64,000 nucleotides of DNA from contig NZ_JABSNL010000014.1 in the NCBI RefSeq assembly GCF_013294025.1, forward strand, positions 1-64,000, read 5' to 3'. The position numbers were made by a program, and so were the translations under genes. This document shows, piece by piece, positions 1 to 9,085 of this stretch. The notes under the pieces were generated by a model. That model was not told the origin of the DNA. It worked only from the letters and a program-made list of their open reading frames with translations, and searched no databases. The DNA is from Flavobacterium aeripolare (lineage in GTDB: Bacteria > Bacteroidota > Bacteroidia > Flavobacteriales > Flavobacteriaceae). Each line of letters opens with the position of its first letter. Positions within the stretch are counted from its first letter, which is position 1.

Positions 1-57
1 GTTCCGATGCTTCGGAAGAACCAGTGAGTTATGCTTTTCAATTTTTGTATAAAACAA

Positions 58-85
58 AAAACCCAAACATTGCTGTTTGGGTTTT
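58..85 (-). terminator. Terminator downstream of tRNA-Phe
   Basis: A perfect 12-bp stem (58-69 with 74-85) closes a TTGC loop. Read on the minus strand it is followed by a T-rich run (TTTTTGTTTT), as expected of an intrinsic terminator just after the tRNA gene. Confidence 0.8.
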
Positions 86-87
86 AG

Positions 88-160
88 TGGTACCTCCAGG
101 GATCGAACCAGGGACACATGGATTTTCAGTCCATTGCTCTACCATCTGAGCTAAGGTACC
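88..160 (-). tRNA. tRNA-Phe (GAA anticodon)
   Basis: Read on the minus strand this is a full cloverleaf of 73 nt. The acceptor stem pairs GGTACCT with AGGTACC, the D-arm contains AGCTCAGATGGTAGAGC, and the anticodon loop CTGAAAATC carries GAA (Phe). The T-loop is GTTCGATCC. The discriminator base is A. The 3' CCA is not encoded (next bases CTA), so it must be added after transcription. Confidence 0.97.
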
Positions 161-232
161 GTGCTTATTGCGAGGGCAAATATAGTATGTTTTTTTGTTT
201 GTGCAATACATTTTAAAAAAAAAATCTATTCG

Positions 233-240
233 TACCTTTG
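233..240 (+). promoter_or_regulatory. -7 promoter box for coaX
   Basis: TACCTTTG matches the Bacteroidota -7 consensus TAnnTTTG and lies 19 nt before the coaX start codon. No well-spaced -33 TTG is visible. Confidence 0.55.
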
Positions 241-259
241 CCAAAACATTTATACCGTT

Positions 260-994
260 ATGATATTAACAATTGACGTGGGCAATACTAGAATCAAAGG
301 AGCTGTATTTGAGGGAGATAAGCTGCTAGAGAAATTCACATTCGATAAAGAAAATTTTAATGAAAATATTTTAAAAATTATCGAATACTTTCCGTCGGTG
401 AGTGATATCGTTGTTGCAACAGTGGCTGATATCGATTTTAATGCACTTTCAGATTTGGCTCCAAACGTTGCTATACACTATATAGATCATGAAACGGTGT
501 TTCCTTTCGATAATAAATATGCCACGCCTAAGACTTTGGGTATTGATCGAATGGTTTTAGCTGCTGGAGCGACTCTACAGTTTCCTGGAATGAATAAGTT
601 AATAATTGATGCTGGAACTTGTGTTACCTATGATTTTGTAGATGCGGAAGATAATTATCTTGGTGGTGCTATTTCGCCAGGTTTGAGATTGCGATATGAG
701 TCGCTTCATAACTTTACTTCTAAGCTGCCTTTGTTGCAATTATCGATGCCCGAAAAGTTCATTGGGGATCAAACTATTGCTGCCATACATTCTGGTGTTG
801 TTAATGGATTGGTCTATGAAATAAATGGTTTTATAGATGAATATGAAGCATTGGGCAAAAAAATTATAATAATTTTAACGGGTGGTGATGCAGATTTTTT
901 GGCTAAACGATTAAAAAATACCATATTTGCCAATTCAAATTTTCTTTTAGAGAGTTTGAAGCAAACATTTCAATATAAAATCAAAAATGATTAA
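260..994 (+). CDS. coaX: Type III pantothenate kinase
   Basis: 244 residues, phosphorylating pantothenate in the first step of coenzyme A synthesis in the cytoplasm. The ASKHA-fold motifs of CoaX are present: the N-terminal phosphate loop DVGNT (residues 6-10), GIDRM (94-98), DAGTC (117-121) and GGAISPGL soon after. The frame stays open back to 161, but the ATG at 260 gives the standard N-terminus MILTIDVGNT and lies just downstream of a -7 box. The extra upstream codons overlap the tRNA region and are not family-like. The gene overlaps the next one by 8 nt, so the two are probably co-transcribed and translationally coupled. Confidence 0.93.
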   Translation: MILTIDVGNTRIKGAVFEGDKLLEKFTFDKENFNENILKIIEYFPSVSDIVVATVADIDFNALSDLAPNVAIHYIDHETVFPFDNKYATPKTLGIDRMVLAAGATLQFPGMNKLIIDAGTCVTYDFVDAEDNYLGGAISPGLRLRYESLHNFTSKLPLLQLSMPEKFIGDQTIAAIHSGVVNGLVYEINGFIDEYEALGKKIIIILTGGDADFLAKRLKNTIFANSNFLLESLKQTFQYKIKND

Positions 995-2222
995 AAAAAT
1001 TCTTATCAGCAGTTTTTTGCTTTTGTCACTGGCTACCTTTGCTCAGCAGGGTTCCGCATCGCCTTATTCATTTTATGGTATTGGAGAAGTTAGGTTCAAA
1101 GGAACGGTCGAAAATCGTGCTATGGCTGGAATTGGTCTTGAAAAAGACAGCATTCATATAAACTTAGAAAATCCAGCAAGCTTCGCGGGATTAAAGTTGA
1201 CTACATTTACAGTAGGAGGGACAAATAGTTCGAATACTTTAAAAAATAGTACGACAAGTGAAAGTGCTAATAGAACGACAATTGATTACCTAGCTGTAGG
1301 TTTGCCGTTAGGTAAATTCGGGCTTGGTTTTGGTTTGATTCCGTATTCTTCTGTAGGATATAGAATTAGCAGCGCATCAAGTGAGCTTGCTGGTGTAAAT
1401 ACAGAGTATAGTGGTTCAGGAGGTTTGAATAAAGCATTTGTTGGTTTAGGATATACTGTAACTAAAGGGTTGAGTATAGGTGCTGATGTTAATTATAATT
1501 TTGGTCGTATTGAAGCCAGAAGTGTTGCAGCAATTAACGATGTTCCTTACGGTACCACTGAGTTGAATAGAGCCGATTTATCTGGTGTTAATTTTAACAT
1601 TGGAGCTATGTACGAACATAAAATTGGTAAGAAATTAAATGCTTACGGAAGTTTATATTATTCGTTAGAGAATAGTTTAACGTCAACAAATATTAGAAGC
1701 GTCTCTACATTTTTTGCTACTTCAGGTATTGATACCTTTGACTTGCAAGAAAGTTCTAAGAAATTATCTTATCCTAGTAAAATCACTATGAGTGCTGGAG
1801 TAGGGGAAGCAAGAAGATGGTTAGTGGGAGCAAAACTAGCATACCAAAAAAATCCTGGAGAAGCTAATGAGTACAATAGTGCTCCTAATGTGGGTTATGG
1901 ACGTTATGCTAACGCGAGTATAGGGGGGTATTTTATTCCTAATTATAATTCATTTACTAGCTACTTTAAGCGTATCGTTTATCGCGGAGGTATTCGATTT
2001 GAAAAAACGGGATTAGTTGTTAACGCAGAGTCAATTGACGATAAAGCGATTACATTAGGTATGGGATTGCCACTTCCAGGAACTTATTCTAATCTTAATT
2101 TAGGTTTAGAGCTAGGACAAAGAGGAAGTACTAAAGGTGGACTAGTTCAACAAGATTACATTAATATAAGTGTAGGGTTTTCATTTAATGATAAATGGTT
2201 CCAAAAAAGAAAATTCGATTAA
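987..2222 (+). CDS. Outer-membrane beta-barrel protein, function unknown
   Basis: 411 residues beginning with a clear signal peptide (MIKKILISSFLLLSLATFAQ, cleavage probably after AQ). The rest is rich in alternating hydrophobic/polar segments, Gly, Tyr and Asn, with repeated short beta strands such as LGKFGLGFGLIPYSSVGY, and ends in an aromatic-rich strand (INISVGFSFNDKWF). This is the look of a FadL-like or related outer-membrane barrel. Such proteins are common next to coaX and lptC in Flavobacteria. The substrate is not evident. It overlaps coaX by 8 nt. Confidence 0.7.
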   Translation: MIKKILISSFLLLSLATFAQQGSASPYSFYGIGEVRFKGTVENRAMAGIGLEKDSIHINLENPASFAGLKLTTFTVGGTNSSNTLKNSTTSESANRTTIDYLAVGLPLGKFGLGFGLIPYSSVGYRISSASSELAGVNTEYSGSGGLNKAFVGLGYTVTKGLSIGADVNYNFGRIEARSVAAINDVPYGTTELNRADLSGVNFNIGAMYEHKIGKKLNAYGSLYYSLENSLTSTNIRSVSTFFATSGIDTFDLQESSKKLSYPSKITMSAGVGEARRWLVGAKLAYQKNPGEANEYNSAPNVGYGRYANASIGGYFIPNYNSFTSYFKRIVYRGGIRFEKTGLVVNAESIDDKAITLGMGLPLPGTYSNLNLGLELGQRGSTKGGLVQQDYINISVGFSFNDKWFQKRKFD

Positions 2223-2233
2223 TATTAATACCT

Positions 2234-2241
2234 TACATTTG
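2234..2241 (+). promoter_or_regulatory. -7 promoter box for lptC
   Basis: TACATTTG fits TAnnTTTG and lies 25 nt before the lptC ATG, in the short gap after the barrel-protein gene. No good -33 element is seen. Confidence 0.5.
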
Positions 2242-2266
2242 CAGACCTCTTAGTCGATAATGATAG

Positions 2267-2824
2267 ATGATAGTATTTATAAAATATAGAATAAAACAAC
2301 TAGTCACAGCTCTTGCTGTGACTCTGTTTTTTGGGTGTGAAAGTAATTTCAAGGAAGTTCAGAAAATTAACTTTACAGAATTTACTCCGGGTGGTGATGC
2401 TGATAATGTAAACTTAAAATACACAGATTCAGGCCTTATAAAGGTGATTTTGATCAGTCCTAAAATGCTAGATTATACTAGTGTGTCCTTTTCCTTTACC
2501 GAATTTCCAAAAGGTATTGATGTTACTTTTTATGACGATAAAGCTCAAAAAACGCATGTAACCTCTAATTATGCGGTGTCTTACAAGCAAACAGGAATAA
2601 TAGATTTGCAAGGAAAAGTACGCATTAGTACACAGAAAGGGCAGTTGCTAGAAACGGAGCAACTTTACTACGATCAAAAAAATGAGTGGTTTTTCACCGA
2701 AAAAAGATTTAAATTTACAGATACTAAAGGGGTTTCTAATGGTCAAGGTATTGATTTTAGCAGAGACTTTAAAGTGGTAAAATCGCAGAAAATTACTGGT
2801 GAATTTGAATCATCAGAAAAATAA
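2267..2824 (+). CDS. lptC: LPS export ABC transporter periplasmic protein LptC
   Basis: 185 residues. LptC is the single-pass or lipid-anchored periplasmic part of the LptB2FGC machine that moves lipopolysaccharide from inner to outer membrane. The N-terminus has a positive, hydrophobic stretch ending in a lipobox (LFFGC, Cys24), so this copy looks like a lipoprotein. The body has the repeated OstA/LptC-like strands (SNYAVSYKQTGIIDLQGKV, LLETEQLYYDQKNEWFFTEK). It is followed after 11 nt by a small membrane-protein gene and then a CNNM/CBS gene, so an operon is likely. The other Lpt genes are not in the window. Confidence 0.85.
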   Translation: MIVFIKYRIKQLVTALAVTLFFGCESNFKEVQKINFTEFTPGGDADNVNLKYTDSGLIKVILISPKMLDYTSVSFSFTEFPKGIDVTFYDDKAQKTHVTSNYAVSYKQTGIIDLQGKVRISTQKGQLLETEQLYYDQKNEWFFTEKRFKFTDTKGVSNGQGIDFSRDFKVVKSQKITGEFESSEK

Positions 2825-2835
2825 AATAGAACATT

Positions 2836-3030
2836 ATGAGTTACATGAAATACACACCGTATTTATATTTGATATTTTCACTCTACTTTTTTTATGATGG
2901 TATCGAAAAATGGAATGACCCAGATGCAACACCTAAATTGTCATTATTAATAGGAGCTGCGGCCTTGTTTATGTTCTTTTTCAGGATGCATTTTGCCAAG
3001 AAGATGGCCAATCGTAAAAACAACCCCTAA
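2836..3030 (+). CDS. Small two-helix membrane protein, unknown
   Basis: 64 residues with two predicted membrane segments (about 5-22 and 36-50) separated by a short polar loop (DGIEKWNDPDATPK), and a basic C-terminal tail (KKMANRKNNP). It is tightly packed between lptC (11 nt upstream) and the CNNM/CBS gene (3 nt downstream), which supports real translation and co-expression. I do not recognise a named domain. The C-terminus is probably cytoplasmic by the positive-inside rule. Confidence 0.65.
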   Translation: MSYMKYTPYLYLIFSLYFFYDGIEKWNDPDATPKLSLLIGAAALFMFFFRMHFAKKMANRKNNP

Positions 3031-3033
3031 TTT

Positions 3034-4293
3034 ATGGAAACTAGTATTATTATACTATGCTTGATCCTAAGTGCGTTCTTTTCGGGTATGGAAATAGCCT
3101 TTATTTCCTCAAATAGGATTTATCTCGAAATAGAAAAGAAGCAAGATAATTTTCTTTCACGTATACTAACAAAGCTTACTGAAAAACCGTCTAAATTTAT
3201 AGCTGCAATGCTTATTGGTAACAATATTGCATTAGTTGTTTACGGTTTTTTTATGGGTGAAATGCTAATGGACTGGATCGAGTCTTTGCCATTTCATTTT
3301 TCTAGTTTGTCTAATTTATTGATACAAACCGCACTTTCTACCCTGCTTGTTTTGATGACAGCAGAATTCTTGCCTAAGGTTTTTTTTCAGATTTATGCCA
3401 ATACCTTAATTAAGGTTTTTGCTATCCCTGCTTATGTTTTTTACCAGCTTTTTTACTTTATTTCGACTTTCTTTATTTGGGTTTCTGATTTTGTCTTGAA
3501 AAAATTCTTCAAGACTGATGGGGATCAGGTGCAATTGTTCTTTAGCAAAGGAGAGCTTGGTGATTATATTAACGAACAAATGAGCACGGTAGAAGATCAC
3601 GATGAGGTAGATTCAGAAATTCAAATGTTTCAGAATGCATTGGACTTTCATAGCGTAAAAGCGAGAGATATCATGAGTCCTCGTACAGAGATTGTAGCAA
3701 TGGATTTGTTTGATTCTATTGAGGATTTAAAAGCGTTATTTATAGAGACGGGTTACTCTAAGATTTTAATTTACCAAAATTCATTTGATGATATTCTGGG
3801 TTACGTGCACTCTTTTGACCTATTTAAGAAGCCCAAAACAATTAAATCGATAATCATTCCGGTTGAATTTGTTCCTGAAACAATATTCATTAAAGACGTA
3901 ATGAGCTTATTGACTAAGAAACGCAAGAGTGTTGCTGTTGTATTAGATGAATATGGCGGGACGTCAGGAATTATAACAATTGAAGATATTGTCGAAGAAT
4001 TATTTGGTGAGATCGAAGACGAACACGATTCAGAAGAAGAGCTTATAGAAAGTCAGCTGGAGGAAGGTGTTTACTTATTTTCTGCTCGTTTTGATGTGGA
4101 GTATTTAAATCAAAATTATAAATTGACCATACCCGAGAGTGATTCATATGGTACTTTAGGAGGTTTTATTGTCGATTTTACAAATGAAATTCCGCAGGTA
4201 GGTGAGGAAATTACTATAGGAAACTATCATTTTGAGATCCAAGAGGCAACAAACAAGAAAATTGAATTGGTAAAATTAACAGTAAAAGAGTGA
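3034..4293 (+). CDS. Hemolysin/CorC family protein (CNNM + CBS pair)
   Basis: 419 residues with the standard three-part layout: an N-terminal CNNM/DUF21 membrane domain (about 1-170, with FFSGMEIAFISSNR near the start), a CBS pair (about 205-325, opening with IMSPRTEIVAMD and ending EYGGTSGIITIEDIVEELFGEI), and a C-terminal CorC_HlyC domain (about 340-415). The family is linked to Mg2+/Co2+ efflux or tolerance. The Flavobacterium gliding protein GldE is a paralogue of this architecture, but nothing here singles out GldE. Only 3 nt separate it from the small membrane-protein gene, so it is the last gene of the lptC operon. Confidence 0.85.
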   Translation: METSIIILCLILSAFFSGMEIAFISSNRIYLEIEKKQDNFLSRILTKLTEKPSKFIAAMLIGNNIALVVYGFFMGEMLMDWIESLPFHFSSLSNLLIQTALSTLLVLMTAEFLPKVFFQIYANTLIKVFAIPAYVFYQLFYFISTFFIWVSDFVLKKFFKTDGDQVQLFFSKGELGDYINEQMSTVEDHDEVDSEIQMFQNALDFHSVKARDIMSPRTEIVAMDLFDSIEDLKALFIETGYSKILIYQNSFDDILGYVHSFDLFKKPKTIKSIIIPVEFVPETIFIKDVMSLLTKKRKSVAVVLDEYGGTSGIITIEDIVEELFGEIEDEHDSEEELIESQLEEGVYLFSARFDVEYLNQNYKLTIPESDSYGTLGGFIVDFTNEIPQVGEEITIGNYHFEIQEATNKKIELVKLTVKE

Positions 4294-4401
4294 TTTATTT
4301 CGTAAAAAGGTTTTTTTTGTAAAATAAAACGTTACTAGTATTATTATTAATTAGATAATTGTATTTTCGCAAACTGAATATAAAAAATAACAACAATAAA
4401 A

Positions 4402-6498
4402 ATGGCAGTTTTATCAAAAATTAGACAACGTTCCGCTTTAATGATTGCAGTTATTGCATTAGGTTTATTCGCATTTATTATCGGCGATTTATTCAAAAGC
4501 GGTAGTTTCAACAGCACATCTAAAGACGTAGGAAGTATCAATGGAAACGGAATTTCGTTTGAAGATTTCAGACTTAAAGTAAGCAACGTTGAAAAAAGTG
4601 GGGAAGGTATTTCTTCTACTGCTGCGGCAAATAGAGTTTGGGATCAAGAAGTTTCAGTAGCTTTATTAACTGCAGAGTTTGATAAACTAGGTTTAAGAGT
4701 TGGTGAAAAACATATTCTAGACGTATTAAAAGCAGATCAAAGTATTGGTCAAAACCCAATGTTCTTAAACGGTGCTGGAGTTTTTGATTTAAATAAATTT
4801 AAAGATTACTTTAAAGCTAATCCTGCGCAAGCACAATTTTTAAAGGATAGAGAAAAAGATGCTGAGCTTAATGCAAAGTTTCAAATCTACAATACCATGA
4901 TTAAAGCAGCTGTTTACACTACTAAAAGTGAAGGTAAACTGCAGTATGAAATGGAGTCAAACAAAGTTAGTTTTGCTTACGTTTCTGGATTATATTCAAC
5001 GGTAAAAGATAGTGATGTTAAGATCTCTGATAGTGAAATCGCTGATTACATCAAGAAAAACAATAAAAAATTCAAAGCAGATGAGTCTCGCGAAATCGAG
5101 TATGTATTAATCGAAGACAAGCCATCTACTGAAGATGTTGCCGAAGTAAAAGCTAAGATTACTTCGTTATTGTCTGGTTCTGTGGTTTACAATCAAAGTA
5201 CCAATAAAAACGATACATTATCTGGATTTAGATCTGCTAAGAACATCGCTGAATTTGTAAATTCAAATTCTGATGTTGCTTACGACTCTACTTATATTGC
5301 TAAAAAAGATTTACCAGCAGTTGATGCTGATAAGTTATTTAACTTAGCTCCAGGTGAAGTTTACGGTCCGTATATGTTTGGAAAATACTACTGTATTTCT
5401 AAATCAATGGGTAAAAAGAATGGTGTAAATGCAAAAGCAAGCCACATTTTGATTAGCTATGAAGGAACGCAAGTGCCAAATCAAAAAGCAAAAAGAACAA
5501 AAGAAGAGGCTAAGGAAAAAGCAGAAGAGATTTTAGCTCAAGTAACGGCTAATCCAGATAGTTTTTTAATGCTAGCTTACAGCACATCTGACGATTCATC
5601 TGCACAACAAGGTGGAGATTTGGGTTACTTTGGACAAAACCAAATGGTAAAACCATTTAATGATTTCGTTTTCAATAACGGAATTGGAAAAGTTGGTTTA
5701 GTAGAAACTCCTTTTGGATTTCATATTATCAAAATCACTGACAAGCAAGACGGAATTCGTTTAGCAACTGTTGCTCAAAAAGTAGAAGCTTCTGAAGCTA
5801 CTTCTGATAAAATCTTTACTCAAGCAACTAAATTCGAAATGGAGTCTGCAGATAAAGACTTTACTAAGGTTGCAAAAGACATGGGATTAAAAATTGCTGC
5901 TCCAGTTACAATTAGTGCAATGCAAGAAAACTTTGGTCCATTAGGTAATCAAAGAACTATTGTAAGATGGGCATTTGAAGATGATTCAAAAGTAGGAACG
6001 GTTAAACGTTTTGAAGTTGCAAATGTTGGTCACGTTATCGCACGTGTGAAAGCAATTGATAACTCAGGATTAGTTTCGGTTACACAAGCGAGACCATACG
6101 TTGAGTCTATCCTTAAAAACAAGAAAAAAGCTGAAATTATCAAAGCTAAAATGTCAGGAAGTTCACTTGAAGCAGTCGCTAAGCAAGTGGGTTCGACTGT
6201 GCAACAAGCTACAGATGTTACTTTAAGCAATCCTTTATTAGCAGGAGTAGGTCAAGAAGCGCAAGTAGTAGGTACTGCTTTCACTCTTGCAGCAAACAAA
6301 ATGTCTAGCACTATTGAAGGTAATATGGGAGTTTATGTTGTAAAAAACACGAGTACTGTTAAAGCGCCAGCTTTAAAAGAATTTACGCCATACGTTGCTG
6401 CTTTAAAAGCACAAGCTGCAGCTAATGTTAATAGAGTTTTACCTGCATTAAAAGACAATGCTGATATTAAAGACAATAGAAAACAATTTAATTACTAA
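4402..6498 (+). CDS. PpiD-like peptidyl-prolyl isomerase / periplasmic foldase
   Basis: 698 residues. A single N-terminal transmembrane anchor (about 12-30, ALMIAVIALGLFAFIIGDLF) is followed by a SurA_N-type chaperone region. A parvulin (rotamase) domain occupies about residues 344-445, with the motifs ASHILISYEG, GGDLGYFGQNQMVKPF and TPFGFHIIKITD. A second, degenerate parvulin-like stretch and an Ala/Lys-rich C-terminus complete the SurA/PpiD architecture. PpiD-type proteins help outer-membrane and secreted proteins fold after leaving Sec. Codon use is strongly biased, suggesting high expression. A 108-nt gap separates it from the CNNM gene, so it is probably transcribed on its own, and a strong terminator follows. 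Confidence 0.88.
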   Translation: MAVLSKIRQRSALMIAVIALGLFAFIIGDLFKSGSFNSTSKDVGSINGNGISFEDFRLKVSNVEKSGEGISSTAAANRVWDQEVSVALLTAEFDKLGLRVGEKHILDVLKADQSIGQNPMFLNGAGVFDLNKFKDYFKANPAQAQFLKDREKDAELNAKFQIYNTMIKAAVYTTKSEGKLQYEMESNKVSFAYVSGLYSTVKDSDVKISDSEIADYIKKNNKKFKADESREIEYVLIEDKPSTEDVAEVKAKITSLLSGSVVYNQSTNKNDTLSGFRSAKNIAEFVNSNSDVAYDSTYIAKKDLPAVDADKLFNLAPGEVYGPYMFGKYYCISKSMGKKNGVNAKASHILISYEGTQVPNQKAKRTKEEAKEKAEEILAQVTANPDSFLMLAYSTSDDSSAQQGGDLGYFGQNQMVKPFNDFVFNNGIGKVGLVETPFGFHIIKITDKQDGIRLATVAQKVEASEATSDKIFTQATKFEMESADKDFTKVAKDMGLKIAAPVTISAMQENFGPLGNQRTIVRWAFEDDSKVGTVKRFEVANVGHVIARVKAIDNSGLVSVTQARPYVESILKNKKKAEIIKAKMSGSSLEAVAKQVGSTVQQATDVTLSNPLLAGVGQEAQVVGTAFTLAANKMSSTIEGNMGVYVVKNTSTVKAPALKEFTPYVAALKAQAAANVNRVLPALKDNADIKDNRKQFNY

Positions 6499-6527
6499 TA
6501 TTAAAAAAGGTGATTATTTAATTCATA

Positions 6528-6560
6528 AAAAAAACTCGATACTTAGTATCGAGTTTTTTT
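6528..6560. terminator. Bidirectional terminator between ppiD-like gene and GHMP kinase
   Basis: A 15-bp perfect stem (6528-6542 with 6546-6560, core ACTCGATAC) with a TTA loop has A-runs on the left and T-runs on the right. It can stop transcripts from both convergent genes. Confidence 0.9.
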
Positions 6561-6589
6561 ATGCTTTGTAAGTACTAAAATAGTATGGT

Positions 6590-7501
6590 TTATAAGATCA
6601 TTTCATTATAAGTCAAAAAGGTATTATATCCTTTTGAAGCAAAATATTCTTGTGGGTTTTGATTTGCTACCACCATTACAAAATCGCCTCCCCATGCACC
6701 TAGGCTTTTTATTTGTCCTGGAAAATCGCTAAACAATTCTTCTTGAATAGTGGCTGTTTCTAGCAATTGACTCATGATGCGCTCGTGCGTATGCATTACT
6801 GCTGCAAATTGTGTGCTATTGCTTGCTGTAAGGGCTGCCGCGGTTAAATTGTTTACAGCTTCTACATCAGTGGAGAACATTTTATTCTTGTTTTCTCTGT
6901 ATTTAGTAATTGCTGTTTTGCTATTCTGTTTTTGATTTAGGTAAACAAAATAAATGCAGTTAGTGAAATTAGGTTCAAAGGGTACTTGCTCTACTATAGC
7001 TTTGCCTTTACTTAATTGGTACGTTATAGGGGTGTTGTTTTGCGCACAAGCGATATCGTATCCGCTGCCACCAAAACTATTGTGTAGTAGTTCAAACGCA
7101 TCTATGTTCAACCATTGCGCTATGTTGTTAATTAATGTAGAAGAGGTGCCTAAACCCCAATCTCTTGGGAATGTTAAGGAAGTATTGATCTTGTATCCTG
7201 TTTCTTGTTGTAAAAACGAAGGATTGACTAGGTATGCTTGATGTAATATTTTTAGTAAAGTACTTTTAACGGTGGTGTCATTTGAGGTACTACTAATAAT
7301 ATCTGAGAAGGAAACAGTATCTTCAAACCAAATGCTTTCATCCTTATCGTAGCTCGTCCAAGCAATCGTTTTTTCCTGATGTTGTTCTACGGTTAGGAGC
7401 TGACCAAATTTGGTGGGCAATGCAAATGCTTTTGCACCATCAAGAACAAGGTATTCTCCAGTTATTAAAAGTTTCCCGTTACTATAAAAGGTCTTTGTCA
7501 T
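6590..7501 (-). CDS. GYDIA-type GHMP kinase (mevalonate-pathway kinase)
   Basis: 303 residues from the chosen ATG at 7501 (MTKTFYSNGKLLITGEYLVL). An in-frame ATG at 7534 would add 11 residues encoded inside an intergenic repeat and is unlikely. GHMP-kinase features are visible: the N-terminal GKLLITGEYLVL strand, the ATP loop GLGTSSTL, the signature GYDIA, and the C-terminal GAWGGDFVM. In Bacteroidota this family sits with HMG-CoA reductase, as here, and is taken to phosphorylate mevalonate or phosphomevalonate on the way to isopentenyl diphosphate. Which of the two substrates it uses cannot be read from the sequence. Confidence 0.85.
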   Translation of the reverse strand: MTKTFYSNGKLLITGEYLVLDGAKAFALPTKFGQLLTVEQHQEKTIAWTSYDKDESIWFEDTVSFSDIISSTSNDTTVKSTLLKILHQAYLVNPSFLQQETGYKINTSLTFPRDWGLGTSSTLINNIAQWLNIDAFELLHNSFGGSGYDIACAQNNTPITYQLSKGKAIVEQVPFEPNFTNCIYFVYLNQKQNSKTAITKYRENKNKMFSTDVEAVNNLTAAALTASNSTQFAAVMHTHERIMSQLLETATIQEELFSDFPGQIKSLGAWGGDFVMVVANQNPQEYFASKGYNTFLTYNEMIL

Positions 7502-7513
7502 TATGTGTGTTTT

Positions 7514-7582
7514 TAGCCGTGATAGCAGCGGCATCCCATCCTTTTTTAAGGATGGATACAGCGAATAGCGCGATTAGCTTCT
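7514..7582 (-). repeat. Dispersed palindromic intergenic repeat, copy A
   Basis: Read on the minus strand this element runs from AGAAGCTAATCGCGC to GCTGCTATCACGGCTA and has a perfect 8-bp hairpin in the middle (7536-7543 with 7548-7555). It fills the gap between the HMG-CoA reductase stop and the GHMP-kinase start. Its 3' half resembles the element at 52521-52605 (AAAAAGGATG followed by CCGYTGCTATC and GGCTA). No protein is encoded. Confidence 0.6.
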
Positions 7583-7587
7583 AAAAA

Positions 7588-8904
7588 TTATTTCCTTAAG
7601 TTTTCTATAAATTCAACAACAGCACTGTGTGTAACGGGATTGTTTTTAAAATGCCTGCTTGTAGCTAGTCGTTCCACATCGTTAGTGTTGAATTGGTTTA
7701 GAATATTATTTAAGTGCATTTTCATGTGTCCTTCTTGAATTCCTGTAGTTGTTAGTGAGCGTAGTGCTGCAAAATTTTGGGCCAATCCTGCTACTGCAAC
7801 TACTTCCATCAATTCTCTAGCAGAGGGTTTTTCTAACATTTCTAAAGATAATTTTACTAGTGGGTGTAGTGAAGTTAATCCACCTACGGTTCCTAAGGCT
7901 AAAGGTACTTCTAGCCAAAAACTGAAAATTCCGTCCGCTACCTTAGCGTGTGACAAACTAGAATACTGTCCTGATTTTGCTGCGTAGGCGTGAATTCCAG
8001 CCTCTACAGCTCTAAAATCGTTTCCTGTGGCTAGTACGACAGCATCAATCCCGTTCATGATTCCTTTGTTATGGGTCACGGCTCTAAAAGGTTCTACTTC
8101 GGCAATTTGGACTGCTTGTACAAATCGGCGTGCAAAATCTTCGGGATTTTCAATATGTTTTTCTTTTAGATCTGCTACTGGGCAAGAAACTTCGGCTCTT
8201 ACAATACAGTTAGGAACGTAATTAGATAAAATGCTCATGACCACTTGGATGTCTTTTTCTTCCTCAGAAAACAGACTGTAGCTATGTGCTTCTTCTTTTA
8301 ATGTCTTTGCAAATTGTTCTAAGCAAGAGTTGATGAAATTAGCTCCCATGCTGTCTTTTGTCTCGAATGTAGCGTGGAGTTGGAAATAATTTTCTAATAA
8401 GTTAGTCTTATCATTTAAGCGAATGTCTAAAATTCCGCCACCTCTTTTTTGCATGTTTTTTGTCATGCTTTCCGTAGCTGTAAAAAGTTTAGCTTTAATC
8501 TGTGCAAAGAATAGTTCAAGTTTTGAAGTGTCCCCTTTATAGATAAAATGTACTTGGCCTATTTTTTCGGTGTCGATAACTGTAGCTTTAAAACCACCTC
8601 TTTCAGACCAGAATTTGGCTGATTTTGATGCTGCAGCTACTACTGAGCTTTCTTCAATTGCCATAGGGATGGTGCTAAATTTTCCGTTTATTAGAAAATT
8701 AGGAGCTACTCCTAGTGGGATATAGAAATTTGTTATTGTGTTTTCGATGAATTCATCATGTAATTTTTGTAGTTTTTCGTCAGAATTCCAATAGTTTTTT
8801 AGCAATTCAATTGCGTCCTTTGGTGACGAAAAATATTCTTTGGCAATCCAATTTATCTTTTGTTCTTTGGATAATTTTGAAAATCCAGCAATAGGGTTAT
8901 TCAT
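7588..8904 (-). CDS. Hydroxymethylglutaryl-CoA reductase (class II-like)
   Basis: 438 residues from the ATG at 8904. An open frame extends to 9018, but it crosses the promoter box at 8933-8940, and MNNPIAGFSKLSKEQKINWI is the family-like start. The enzyme reduces HMG-CoA to mevalonate. Catalytic positions match class II enzymes: Glu in IPMAIEESS (about 84), Lys in HNKGIMNG (280), Asp in ATGNDFRAVEAG (296) and His in EGHMKMH near the C-terminus. It lacks the N-terminal membrane region of class I enzymes. It is followed by the GHMP kinase, giving a two-gene mevalonate operon. Confidence 0.93.
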   Translation of the reverse strand: MNNPIAGFSKLSKEQKINWIAKEYFSSPKDAIELLKNYWNSDEKLQKLHDEFIENTITNFYIPLGVAPNFLINGKFSTIPMAIEESSVVAAASKSAKFWSERGGFKATVIDTEKIGQVHFIYKGDTSKLELFFAQIKAKLFTATESMTKNMQKRGGGILDIRLNDKTNLLENYFQLHATFETKDSMGANFINSCLEQFAKTLKEEAHSYSLFSEEEKDIQVVMSILSNYVPNCIVRAEVSCPVADLKEKHIENPEDFARRFVQAVQIAEVEPFRAVTHNKGIMNGIDAVVLATGNDFRAVEAGIHAYAAKSGQYSSLSHAKVADGIFSFWLEVPLALGTVGGLTSLHPLVKLSLEMLEKPSARELMEVVAVAGLAQNFAALRSLTTTGIQEGHMKMHLNNILNQFNTNDVERLATSRHFKNNPVTHSAVVEFIENLRK

Positions 8905-8932
8905 TTTCAATAGATTATAAGGTAGTATGTTG

Positions 8933-8940
8933 CAAAGATA
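8933..8940 (-). promoter_or_regulatory. -7 promoter box for HMG-CoA reductase operon
   Basis: On the minus strand TATCTTTG (TAnnTTTG) lies 28 nt before the ATG at 8904. This supports that start over upstream alternatives. No clear -33 TTG is present. Confidence 0.6.
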
Positions 8941-9085
8941 CTGATTTACGGCTTTTCTATTCGAATAAAATTGCCCTATCAATAATGCGGAAATAATATT
9001 GTTTTGAATATTTAACACGCCAAAGGTGAAATAATTGTAAAATTTTCACTAAAATTGAACTCTTTTTTACATATAAATCAATAGT

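Noticed and set aside
1..57. Small hairpin TTCCGA/TCGGAA at the window edge
   Set aside because: Too little sequence is visible to say what lies beyond the tRNA terminator; no gene can be supported.
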